Below are positions 30,925 through 40,595 of a DNA stretch of 64,000 nt, piece by piece; position 1 is the first letter of the stretch, and each line of letters starts with the position of its first letter. The stretch covers positions 62,001 to 126,000 of the forward strand of contig NW_007360604.1 in NCBI RefSeq assembly GCF_000192795.1, written 5' to 3'. The position numbers and the translations under genes were made by a program. The notes under the pieces are model-generated. The model searched no databases. It was not told the origin of the DNA and saw only the letters and a program-made list of their open reading frames with translations. Source of the stretch: Vavraia culicis subsp. floridensis. Taxonomy: Eukaryota > Microsporidia > Pleistophoridae.

Positions 30925-32663
30925 ACCAGTACTTTTCTGCGTCTATTTATATTTTTTCTGTCAATCATATCAGATCACAGTGTCAAAGTTTTCATTTTTA
31001 CCAGAATTTGAAAAATTTTTATCATGATAGTGTGTAAATGATGGTCGCTCAGAAAAGACAAATTAAATTTACAAAAAGGCTATTACGTTCATAAAAACGT
31101 ATAAAAATATTTTAATGGCAAAATAATACCTTGTATCTCAGCTCAACACCAATTGCGAACAGATATGTCCGTTAATTTAGGCTTTACTTGGTTCGCTCGG
31201 TATAAAATTTTCATTAACAATGAATTACAGAAATATGAAAATCATGACCAAAACGATTTAAGTTGCGATTGATTAACTCTTCAAAAATAATCAGAGAATA
31301 TTAACAACAACAGCCTATCAAAACACTCACCACTGTGGACACGGCTGTAATTTTATATCAACAGATTTAGCCATGCTTAACCACAGAGCAGCCATTTTAT
31401 ACGCTTTTATTTATTTTTATAACTTGTTAGTACGGTACAGAGCGCCTGGCCAAATAAATTAAAGGTAAAGCGAACACGTTTAAGAATATCCTTTAAATAA
31501 ATGGCAACATTCACCAAAAAGTAATTTTTTAACGCATTTAATGGCATACCAACGATTAAATTGCCAAGTAATAAATTATATGATAGAAAAATTTTGATAT
31601 CAGATTGTACCGATCATATAAATCCGGTTTAGTCTAATTGTGGATGATTGATAAATGAGAAAATTGTTCGTTTAAAATATCATGTTGAGGTGTTAATGGA
31701 TGTAAATTTACCTATTGTTCACTGTGATTGCATTAAGCAAGCATAGATGTGGTAACTGGCAGATTTCACCGTTTACAAACACGTCATATCTATTGTATGA
31801 ATCTAATAAGTACTGCGCTTTTTTTACAGAAAAGTACATTTATTTACACACACATGCACATTTTGGTTTGCTTGGATCGACCGCAATCACTAGCCTTTGG
31901 TCTATGTTCTTATTAAAAAAATGAGTATTGCAGTAGATTCACCACATAGCTGTTGATTCCTTTCCAAGCAATATGTTATCAGTAAAACGGTGAAATATGA
32001 AGCAGATGGCCAGCAAAATCTCAGGCTGAATAATCGAGATAGGCGGTACCGTGCAGAGTACTACGTTATGCTTAATGTACAACAAAGATCAAGCATAGAA
32101 GGGCAACACAAGAAGAACAACTGCCCAAACTCATGAACATGCAACGTACCATAAAATGACCCTTTCATTGCGAAATAATCGACTCAAACCATAAATCATG
32201 CTATTGATTCCTTCATAATAGATATGTCTATTGCCTGGGGATCATAAGGTACCGGATTTGTTGGTATTGTACATTTTTCCATTTATACATGATAGGTCTT
32301 GTGGTTGGACCATGTTTACTGTTTTTTTAGGCGCGCAGGGCTCGTAAGTTAATTAATGACGGTTACTAACTAGCCAGACATTTCACAGTACCGATCAAAC
32401 TAACTATAGCGCTTTTGCACCGTAGTTTAGGCGATATCTTTATAATCTAAACTAACAGGTAAAAATTAGAATAATCAGGTTGATATCCTGTTGATGACAT
32501 CTAAACCACGCCCTTTTGTGAATTATTGCATCGGATTTAAAAAGAGTAAATTACAGGTCATTAACCCCTTTATAGTATCAAAAGATACAAAAACAAACTA
32601 TCTGTGAAGTAATTGATATTAAAAATCGTACACTACGATAATATTTCTTTTAAAGCGCAAAAT
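30925..32663. other. 1.7-kb intergenic region containing repeat element A
   Basis: No supported gene. It contains one of the three copies of a diverged 48-bp motif (31857-31903). A 69-codon frame across that copy (31715-31924) has no recognisable product or start signal. Confidence 0.4.
31857..31903 (+). repeat. dispersed short element, copy A
   Basis: CACATTTT followed by a 39-nt block beginning GGTTTGCTTGGATC and ending CTTTGGTCT. By hand alignment without gaps it is about 67% identical to copy B (55809-55857) and 64% to copy C (62112-62159). Copies A and C also share CATTTATTT upstream. It is non-coding as far as can be judged. Confidence 0.45.
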
Positions 32664-34094
32664 TTATGTGAAAAGATGCAAAATACCGTCTACAGCACTT
32701 TTTCCAAGCAGTTGTCCATTAATTCTCATACCATTCAGAATCTGTCTCAGTTTATCGATGTCCCTGCAATTCTCCACCAGATTCTCAAATGTTTGGAAAT
32801 AATCGCGCAGAAATTTTGCTTTAACATGCGAAACTCCCCTTATAGACAGGAATCCAAGATAAAGAAGATACTTCTGTGAAAAACCCTTTGTCTTTAAACT
32901 CTTATTACTAAAATTAGAAAATGTAATGTCTGAAACTGACGCGAATTCATTATTTTCATGGTTATTGATTCCATACATTCTAATTTTGTAGTCTATGCTC
33001 TTCACAAACAACACTGTTTCTTCGATATCCTTCGTTTCTATCACTGTAAAACCTTCAAGCTTGGTCTTAAGTATTGCGGAATCTATGAAATTATCTCTGC
33101 TCTTCAGACCCTCGATCAGATATACACAGTGCTTCAACCCAGTGTTCTTTAACCGATTCTTCTGTTCGGTAAATCTCCCATCGTACAGTGACGAAACAAA
33201 GTCAGAACACTTTTTTCGCTCTATAATAGTGTTTATGACGTAATCGCCTCTTATCCACATGAAATCGCCGATCACAAGGTTCAGAGAACGAGAGCCCGGC
33301 AACTTACGCTCGAAGTAGCCCCGATCGTTCTTGCTTCGCATCTCTCTTGAGTCAATCAACAGCATAGTCTCGTCAGTGCTCTTTTTCAACGCCTTTTCTG
33401 TTTTATCGAACAAGATGGTACACAGCGAAGATCCTTTGCAGGTCAAAAAATACTTTTTACTTTCCTTTTGCACCAACCTCTTCTGTAAAAGATTCTTTAA
33501 GGCGCTCCATATGTGCAACCCAGTTATTTCATCTTCTAAAAATTCGCTGTTCAGGTAGATTTGAGATTTGCACAAACCATCTCCATTGCTCAGAACCCTT
33601 AGAATGTTGTAAGCAACCGTATTAAACCCTGGAACGTATTCAAAATCATCTATTTTGTTGTATTCTTTGTAAATTACAGCATTGCTTACAAGATCTTTGT
33701 TTCGATTCACACGTGTTGGTAGGTTGCAATTTGTTTTGCCTTTTGTGTTTGTCCCATCACTATCGGTTGTTTTCTTCGGACGCACATGCTTTCCAGCACC
33801 ATGGCTGGTCGATAGCGCTTCCGGAACTGCACTTCTTGTCTCTTCACCATCCACCGCGTCTGCATTACCGGCTTTATCACCATTCACATCGGCCATCTGA
33901 TTTAAATCAGCAAATTTTGACAGAACTTTTGGTCCAACATACTTCAACTTCGTGAATTCTTCCCAGGTAATTTCCTTCCTTTCTTCCAATTGCAACAATA
34001 CTTTGTTCAATACGTGCCTCATTTTGAAGTTATGCTGCTTGGAAAAACTCAACAATTTTTTACACTTTGTTATTAAACGGGTTTTGATGTCCAT
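32664..34094 (-). CDS. MUS81: structure-specific endonuclease Mus81 (XPF family)
   Basis: The 476-residue protein has the Mus81 layout. An N-terminal helix-hairpin-helix is at about 1-65 (YVGPKVLSKFADL), followed by a variable linker and a winged helix at about 150-235. The ERCC4 nuclease domain at about 245-370 carries the catalytic signature IDSRE, GDFMWI and IIERKKCSDF (E-R-K-x3-D intact). A C-terminal tandem HhH follows at about 400-476 (FLSIRGVSHVKAKFL). With an Eme1/Mms4 partner it cuts branched DNA such as stalled forks and nicked Holliday junctions. The partner gene is not in this window. The start is ATG at 34094, with ACCCTTCA before it. Confidence 0.9.
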   Translation of the reverse strand: MDIKTRLITKCKKLLSFSKQHNFKMRHVLNKVLLQLEERKEITWEEFTKLKYVGPKVLSKFADLNQMADVNGDKAGNADAVDGEETRSAVPEALSTSHGAGKHVRPKKTTDSDGTNTKGKTNCNLPTRVNRNKDLVSNAVIYKEYNKIDDFEYVPGFNTVAYNILRVLSNGDGLCKSQIYLNSEFLEDEITGLHIWSALKNLLQKRLVQKESKKYFLTCKGSSLCTILFDKTEKALKKSTDETMLLIDSREMRSKNDRGYFERKLPGSRSLNLVIGDFMWIRGDYVINTIIERKKCSDFVSSLYDGRFTEQKNRLKNTGLKHCVYLIEGLKSRDNFIDSAILKTKLEGFTVIETKDIEETVLFVKSIDYKIRMYGINNHENNEFASVSDITFSNFSNKSLKTKGFSQKYLLYLGFLSIRGVSHVKAKFLRDYFQTFENLVENCRDIDKLRQILNGMRINGQLLGKSAVDGILHLFT

Positions 34095-34525
34095 TGAAGG
34101 GTCAAGACAGAGATCCTTAAAACTCCTTGTCAGAGGTAGTTCATTAAGGGCTCTGCAACGATAAAATACGCCATAAGGACCTTAGGAGGTATGTAGGACG
34201 ATACAATACTCTATAACTACCCCAATAGAAGCATTTAATACGCTAGTGCGCCCAATTGCACGGTCCGTTCCTGTGCAAACCGAAGGTACACATTCATATC
34301 AATAGATCACGTAAAATGGCAGCCTATTACACCCTGATAATCCGTAAGATAGCGGTATACGTGCACATTTTGATCGTAGAAATGCGCGCCATTTGTATGA
34401 TTCAAATCGTAGGCTTTATCCATTTTACACTTTCTCATCTTAAGCAACTACCAATCTATAAAAATTATTTAGCTATAACATCTGATCTACAGACACATCA
34501 TCTTTATTTGACCGCACACCACCAT
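34095..34525. other. 0.4-kb intergenic region
   Basis: No supported feature was seen between the Mus81 gene and the single-pass membrane orphan. Confidence 0.4.
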
Positions 34526-35059
34526 TTACTTATCTTGTTCTGAATTTGCTAGGAAACTTATACAGAAATTGCTATAACTAGCCAGGTCGTGCGTATAATC
34601 TCGGTTGTTGATGATAAGCTTTCCCATCGTTTTTTCGAATCTGAGTATTGGTAACGAAATAATCCTGCTCAACTCAATGTACTTCAACAATATTTCTGCG
34701 AAAGGAGATACTCTCTTCTTCAAAAACTCATCTGAAAACATTTCTAACTCATCTCTCGACAGTATTTTAATCTGGTTGTCATTGTATATGAAGACGAACG
34801 TATCTTTAGATGCGTTAAACAGTAGCATGGTAGATGTTTCGGTATAAAAATCTTCCTTTGTCATCTCCAAGTTTATCTTGTTATTCTTTGCTCTGTAAAA
34901 GGTGCGCGTCTGTCCCCGTTCGAATATTTTATCCTGCCTACACGATATAATTAACAGGATGATGGTGCCTATAAAGACGAGAAGAGAGAGCGAAAGGAAT
35001 GCATAGGTTGACACCTTCTTGTAATTCATGGATTCGTTGTGTAATATGCTTTTATACAT
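34526..35059 (-). CDS. single-pass membrane orphan protein
   Basis: The 177-residue protein has a short cytosolic N-terminus, one hydrophobic helix at about residues 19-38 (AFLSLSLLVFIGTIILLIIS) and a soluble C-terminal domain of about 135 residues. I recognise no family. ATGs at 35059 and 35029 are both possible; neither has a CCC tract, which lowers confidence in the exact start. The layout is like the 13498 and 38960 genes, and all three may be ER or secretory-pathway proteins. Confidence 0.5.
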   Translation of the reverse strand: MYKSILHNESMNYKKVSTYAFLSLSLLVFIGTIILLIISCRQDKIFERGQTRTFYRAKNNKINLEMTKEDFYTETSTMLLFNASKDTFVFIYNDNQIKILSRDELEMFSDEFLKKRVSPFAEILLKYIELSRIISLPILRFEKTMGKLIINNRDYTHDLASYSNFCISFLANSEQDK

Positions 35060-36488
35060 GGAAATAATTCTATACCTGGTAAATATTAATATATCTATCT
35101 GCGATTAAATTGATAAATAATATAAAACACAAAAATTTATTGTATAATTACGGCGAACGGTACTATCACGCGATTATGGCCAGAATATTAATTTTATGAG
35201 TATATTAGTGCCATGCTTGTCGGTAAAACCATCAAAACCGAAAAACAAATTTAAAACTACGAAATGCAACTTATTACACTGTGTTACATGCTATATTGCA
35301 TATATTGAGGTTGCTTGTGCCTTTAAAATAACTAATACAGACAGAAAAGCACCTTTGAGTGCGTGTATGGTGAGGCATCATTCACATATATAGAAGGACA
35401 GCTCAGGAACTGATTGGTCAGTTTAGAAAAAATCAACAATTTTTGCGTCGAGTCTTTGCACAAATAAAGAGTTCAAGGTTGTTATCAAATTTATTTTTTT
35501 GCTATGCTCAGCCATTACAAACAGCATTACAAGGACATGAGATTGCCAGCAAAATTTGATTCTTAAACCCTGCCAAAAGGTTCAGAAAGTGAAACATGCA
35601 GCATAAAATGAAAGAAATACCATTTTACAGGTAATCAGACTTTGTTACGTTTTTTAAACGGAACATCTATAAACAAGTACCTGTACCTGCTTATCATCTT
35701 TGAATCTTTGTGCTACATATTCTATTTTGTCCCAGTTAATCTGTTCGTAAAACACGTTTTCTAATCTGCTTAGATACAAATCTTTAATTAGTGCACATAT
35801 GGCCCGTACATTTGTACAATTTGATCATTTTCTTTTTAAAATCTTTTTATCAATTCCATCACGCCAACATTGCACGACTTGATTGTGAGATGGAGGGTGT
35901 TACCGGTATTATACCGGTAGTTGTTCGTACTGTACTTTCATTTTGGTTGAGTTTTTGATTACGATGTGCTGGCACATATCAATTATATCAACGAGTACCT
36001 CTAAATGTGCTCTTTAAAGCGTGTATTCAGGTCAGATTCTATTTTTTATTGCGATAAAACATTTCGCAATTCCACACGCCCAACACCAACCACTAGTAGA
36101 ATGTCTGCAACAGCAAATGGTGATTTATCGGACAAAACAAGGACTTGCACGGTAACGAAGCGTAAAAAAGGACTACAGAAACATTCAAAACTTGCTAAAA
36201 TTTAATGCAGTTTATGAGAGCTACTCATAAACTGTCAAGGACGTGTTAGAGAGTCTTTACCTGCCATAAGAAAGCGGCAACCTTTGTTCGAAGTGGATAG
36301 AGACATAGATCACCAAATACTAAGTATTACAGATGCAAAACTGCTTGATGTTCTTTTTAATCTAAAGTATGACTCAGTACACTGCCAAACTTACTTACCA
36401 ACACATTTACCATCCGTTTTAATCACACAGGTCCCCAAACTACGGATTGAACCAAAGCATATTGTAAAATTCAACACAAAATGCGCTA
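35060..36488. other. 1.4-kb intergenic region with a 19-bp palindrome
   Basis: There is no well-supported gene. A 66-codon basic frame at 36005-36205 and a frame at 36284-36622 that runs into the TAF12-like gene lack start signals. TACCGGTATTATACCGGTA lies at 35901-35919. Confidence 0.4.
35901..35919. repeat. 19-bp near-perfect palindrome TACCGGTA-TTA-TACCGGTA
   Basis: Two copies of the self-complementary octamer TACCGGTA are separated by TTA, so the whole is palindromic except for the centre. Such a symmetric GC-core site in an AT-rich gap could be a dimeric protein binding site. Confidence 0.5.
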
Positions 36489-37892
36489 CTATTTACTGCC
36501 GTGGCCATGATGAACCGCCATCCGCTTTTTATTCGGTGTTCTGTTCTTCATTACAAGAGACGAATCAGGAAGCAGGTAATTCTCCAATTCGTAAAACGCA
36601 TATTCAATATGCATCCTCTTGACTGCTCTATCTGCCGAGCCCTTCGCCAAATTAATACTTTTTTTGCAAAGTTGCGCAAAAAAGTGATCGCAGCTATCCA
36701 GAATCTGGTTCTTCACCGCATCCGTCAGCTCAAACTTCAAATTCCATCTTTTCATGAAGTACTCGATGTTTGTAGACCATTCACTTGTCCTAAACTTCTT
36801 GGCATTCACGCACATCTCATCAGCATTCGGTATTCTGTGGCCAGCCAGCAAGAAGTGGGGATCTACCGCTTTGTAAACGGATGAAGCTTCGCCAGTTGGT
36901 GTCATGCTGCCCTCTCCCGATGCCGGTTGTGAAGGCGTTGTGCTGATCAGCGTGGGACTGATATCAACCTTCATGTTGCGATGGTAATCTGCCCTTTTGG
37001 GCTGCAGCAAACTGTTATTTCCTATGACTGGCGAATATTGATAGGGGGCGTACATCGGTTCAACGGTCTTTTGTGCGGTGTTTTTGAATCCTAAAGATGG
37101 CGGTTGATAGCTTTTTGGTGCTTGCATCACCGATTTTATGTTGGGACGGTAACCGGGATATGGTGATTTGGTTGGATATGCGCCCAAACTGTAATTTTGC
37201 GGAGTAACAGGATTTGTTGGCTGAGGATTGAGGGAAAAATTGGGCCGTTTGATCCCCGACGTGTACGCACCAAGCATTGGCGAGTACTCCGACTTAGAGG
37301 GTATCCGAGCCACGGATTGCTCAAACATGGCAGGCGATGCCATTGGAGGAGCATAATTCGGCTGATAGTTCATGTTAGACCGCGGAGTGATTGTTTTAGG
37401 GAATCCTTTGTAAGTGTTGTAAAGAAGAGGAGCTGAGGAACCGTACATGAAGGGCATTGTCTGAAAATCAAAGGAACTGGGATCGTATTTGATACTGGGA
37501 TCGCAAGAAAAATCCATTTTTTCTTCTATTGGAGCACCGATAAGTCCTTCTGAATTCTCCTCCGTGTTAGTTTTTGGCGGAAACGGCTGGCCCGCTCGGT
37601 CTTGCACGTTGAAGTTACCATAGTTGGGTATATCTGCATTTTGCCTGGGCTGAAAATGTGCAGTGCGATACATTTCTTCTGAGAACTCACCAAAATTGTT
37701 GTTTTGCGCCTTAATAAAGCTGCCGTATGCATCCTGAAACGCCTTAATTTCGTGTTCCAACCGGTCCAGATTTTGCTTTATTTCTGCGTAATTCTGTACC
37801 TTTGCACCCGTCATTACCTTCTTATTTAATCGCTTGTGCGTTTTCACCAACCCTTCGTAGTATTTCTTGAGACGAGCTGCATCATCCTTCAT
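36489..37892 (-). CDS. TAF12-like TFIID subunit (histone-fold C-terminus)
   Basis: The 467-residue protein has a coiled-coil N-terminus (about 1-65), a long Pro/Tyr/Asn/Ser-rich low-complexity middle (about 70-330) and a C-terminal helical domain at about 360-455. The segment LTDAVKNQILDSCDHFFAQL, followed by a LAKGSADRAV-x3-HIEYAFYELE block, fits the TAF12 histone fold ('LDPEVEDLLLEIADEFID ... LAKHRKSxTLEVxDVQLHLE'). Yeast TAF12 has a similarly long disordered N-terminal half. TAF12 pairs with TAF4 in TFIID and with Ada1 in SAGA. The assignment rests on one diverged fold. The start is ATG at 37892, preceded by ACCCCTC. Confidence 0.5.
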   Translation of the reverse strand: MKDDAARLKKYYEGLVKTHKRLNKKVMTGAKVQNYAEIKQNLDRLEHEIKAFQDAYGSFIKAQNNNFGEFSEEMYRTAHFQPRQNADIPNYGNFNVQDRAGQPFPPKTNTEENSEGLIGAPIEEKMDFSCDPSIKYDPSSFDFQTMPFMYGSSAPLLYNTYKGFPKTITPRSNMNYQPNYAPPMASPAMFEQSVARIPSKSEYSPMLGAYTSGIKRPNFSLNPQPTNPVTPQNYSLGAYPTKSPYPGYRPNIKSVMQAPKSYQPPSLGFKNTAQKTVEPMYAPYQYSPVIGNNSLLQPKRADYHRNMKVDISPTLISTTPSQPASGEGSMTPTGEASSVYKAVDPHFLLAGHRIPNADEMCVNAKKFRTSEWSTNIEYFMKRWNLKFELTDAVKNQILDSCDHFFAQLCKKSINLAKGSADRAVKRMHIEYAFYELENYLLPDSSLVMKNRTPNKKRMAVHHGHGSK

Positions 37893-38959
37893 GAGGGGTC
37901 ACACAAAATTGTGTATAAGTAAGCAAAATGGAACAACACGGATAGCCTGGAATAGCCAATCATACATGTGTCATAAGCACACCTCTTTTTTGTTTGTGGT
38001 GCTCACACCATGTATTTTAAACATCTGCTGAAAACATTCGTGTTTACTCCATAATCATAAAAACACATGTAAAACGGTGATAGTTGACAGCTCTGCCACA
38101 TATTACGAAGAAAAGAACTTCGTAAACAAGGCATGAATATAATGTGGTTGTTTTTAGGTCAAATATAGCAGAATTGGCGATTAGTCTTGAATTTGATGAG
38201 CTTGTAGGTGATTGGTAGCAATTCCTGGTATAACTATCATTGTTATATGCCATTGATATGACAATTCTCATAACAAAAGACAGATAAAACTCTCGCTACC
38301 TGAATAAATAGACATACCACAAAATACACCACTTCACTGTAAAAACACCTGTAAAAAGATACCACAACAATTTAAGCAAACATCATATTCATAGCTTGCA
38401 GTAAACCGGGCAGATATGAAAATACATGGGATAAGTTTAATTATACTTAAAATTTAGAAAAAAATACTCTCCTATAAATTTATAATTTCATCAGGAATAT
38501 GGTGCTATTCTGTATAAACTTAGTCCATTACACGCCTAAGTTGATTATCTTAAAGATCTAAACAGGCATTCTTTGTATCTCAAAATCATCTTCTGCATCT
38601 TAATTTAATAAATATTCGGTAAGAGCAGCAAACGGTTACTCAAAACTATTCGTTCATGCATGCCACTGAACAATGGCGCAATACAACCATTGAACACATA
38701 TGAGCATTCAAGCGAGGATCAAGCCAATTCTTTACAAATTAAACAACAAGAAATATCTGCGATGCAACCAGCAAATGGCTTACAATTTGAATATTTATCG
38801 GTGATCCTAAAACAAGCAGGATCAAAAATTGTTAGCCATATGCTATTACGTGTCCTCATACCGATAGAAGTAAAAGCATTTACGAATGGATTAATTTAGA
38901 TGACCGTTTACATTTCAGTCACGTGTTTCACCCTTTATTCTACAAAGTTAGCACTTAAT
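37893..38959. other. 1.1-kb intergenic region
   Basis: AT-rich. A 79-codon plus-strand frame (38660-38899) has an ATG but no start signal and no recognisable product, so it is not called as a gene. Confidence 0.4.
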
Positions 38960-39529
38960 TTAAAGTACATCCACCAGCAGGTGTTTATTTTTCATTTTCT
39001 CGATTAATTCATCCCTTGCATCATAGAAATTACCTTCCTTCCACTTCCCACATATTTCATTTTCCGCTACATGAACATAAATATAAACCGCTCTATCCTG
39101 TTTTTCACTCAAGAATTGCCTGAGTGCACAATATTCCTTCTGCGATGCACAATCACTTGCTGATAGTGCCACGCTGCTCATGTGTTTATTTCTCGCGCTC
39201 CCCTCTTTTGCGTCCCCCGACAAGTTTCCTTTTGAGCCAGCACCGATCACTTCCACATCCTCCCTATCGTTCATGTCGTTGTTCCTGCTTTTTTTTGTTT
39301 CTTCATTTTTTCTACCTCCAGATCTCTTCAACGCAGCGACCTTCGAATTTGTGCCTACAATTTCCTTTTCAGCCACTATTTTTTTCGTTTCGATCGGTGA
39401 TAAAAATGAAGACCTTAACATGTCCCTTAGCAAATAAAGAATCAACCACGAAATGCCTACTGATATAAGCACTATCGGAACCTTCTTTGCAAGCTGTTTC
39501 AGATCAATTGTCTTTGTTATCTTGGCCAT
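38960..39529 (-). CDS. single-pass membrane orphan with charged linker
   Basis: The 189-residue protein begins MAKITKTIDLKQLAKKVP, followed by one hydrophobic helix at about residues 18-36 (IVLISVGISWLILYLLRDM). A basic and then Ser/Glu/Lys-rich linker follows, and a C-terminal segment with two strands and a helix (residues 140-189, VYIYVHVAENEICGKW). No family is recognised. Two ATGs, at 39535 and 39529, lie in the context AAAAAATGCCCATGG; the CCC tract sits before the second. It is probably anchored in an internal membrane with the C-terminus on the other side. Confidence 0.5.
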   Translation of the reverse strand: MAKITKTIDLKQLAKKVPIVLISVGISWLILYLLRDMLRSSFLSPIETKKIVAEKEIVGTNSKVAALKRSGGRKNEETKKSRNNDMNDREDVEVIGAGSKGNLSGDAKEGSARNKHMSSVALSASDCASQKEYCALRQFLSEKQDRAVYIYVHVAENEICGKWKEGNFYDARDELIEKMKNKHLLVDVL

Positions 39530-40595
39530 GGGCATTTTTTGCTTTTCTTTTTTATTGACAGCAGAAGCGATATGGGATTTGATTTGACTGAACAACGCAA
39601 ATGTCCGGAAAAGGCGCAAGAACAGCAATATCAGTGATTACTTACGATGTGAACTGCTTAGATCGTCTCATGATATGATACATTGATAATTTTCCATGCA
39701 CAACACGCTAAATGCCACAAACAATTCTAAACCACTCATGAATAGCAAATGAGATATTCACCAAAATACATCATCTACTGAAAAAAGTGCTATAATTTGC
39801 TTTGTAAATTACGCCTAATCGCTTGCACCGCAGGTATTCAAGAACGCAAATACCATCGTATAGCAGGACATACTATTTACGTACCAGGTGCTATTCCCGG
39901 TACCGAATACTTCTGGAATAAACGTCAAATAAAAATGGGGCCGATCACACAATAAATCAAACTATCTCACGTCAAACATCCCGTTGATTAAATACTCAGT
40001 TTTTAATGCCATAAAAACTCTGCCGCATCAGATCATACACAATGGGCTCTTAGTTAACAATTAAAGCGGAATTACACGGCCTCTCCGTGCTTCTATGTAG
40101 TGGTGTAATCGCTCAACCGATGAGTGAGTACCAGCTAAAATGACGGGCGGTAAGAGCAGTATGGGAAGGGCATCGCCAAAACCATAAGAAGATGACTTGC
40201 ATGAGAGAGCCGTGGCCTGGTCAATCACGTTACGCATTACCTCAGAAGGGCCAGGCACGGTCACAGCAGAAACTGTGTGCCTTGGAGGCAAAGGCGTTCC
40301 AAAACAACCCGCTTAACGAGGTGCAAGGAACATGCAAAATAGCAGCTACGTATAAAAACATGAGCAGGACCCGTTTTTAAGACATAACTGGTACAAACAC
40401 CATGGCTCATTCGCTCATCCTTACACCGGCAATGCTGGATATAAACGTACTCATCCACTGCATACCCGCTTTATTGTTTTTAAAGCACTTTTTTATTACC
40501 TTATGATGCAACAGCGCTTTAATTCGTTTTTATCTTCCATACACCGCTGCCCTATCCCCGTTTGTGCGTTTTTAAGCAGTACCTAAATCTAGCCC
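39530..40595. other. 1.1-kb intergenic region with a GC-richer patch
   Basis: No supported gene. The stretch from about 40060 to 40330 is visibly richer in G and C than the rest of the gaps and is open on the minus strand for about 80 codons (40061-40291), without ATG or start signal. It may be a decayed gene. Confidence 0.35.

Noticed and set aside
36005..36205. 66-codon basic frame upstream of the TAF12-like gene
   Set aside because: Basic composition hints at a small ribosomal protein, but there is no recognisable motif or start signal.
36440..36470. GATTGAACC, possible tRNA T-loop on the minus strand
   Set aside because: The flanking bases do not form a T stem and no acceptor or anticodon arm can be folded.
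38660..38899. 79-codon plus-strand frame with plausible codon use
   Set aside because: It has an ATG but no start signal and no family; not better than similar frames in other gaps.
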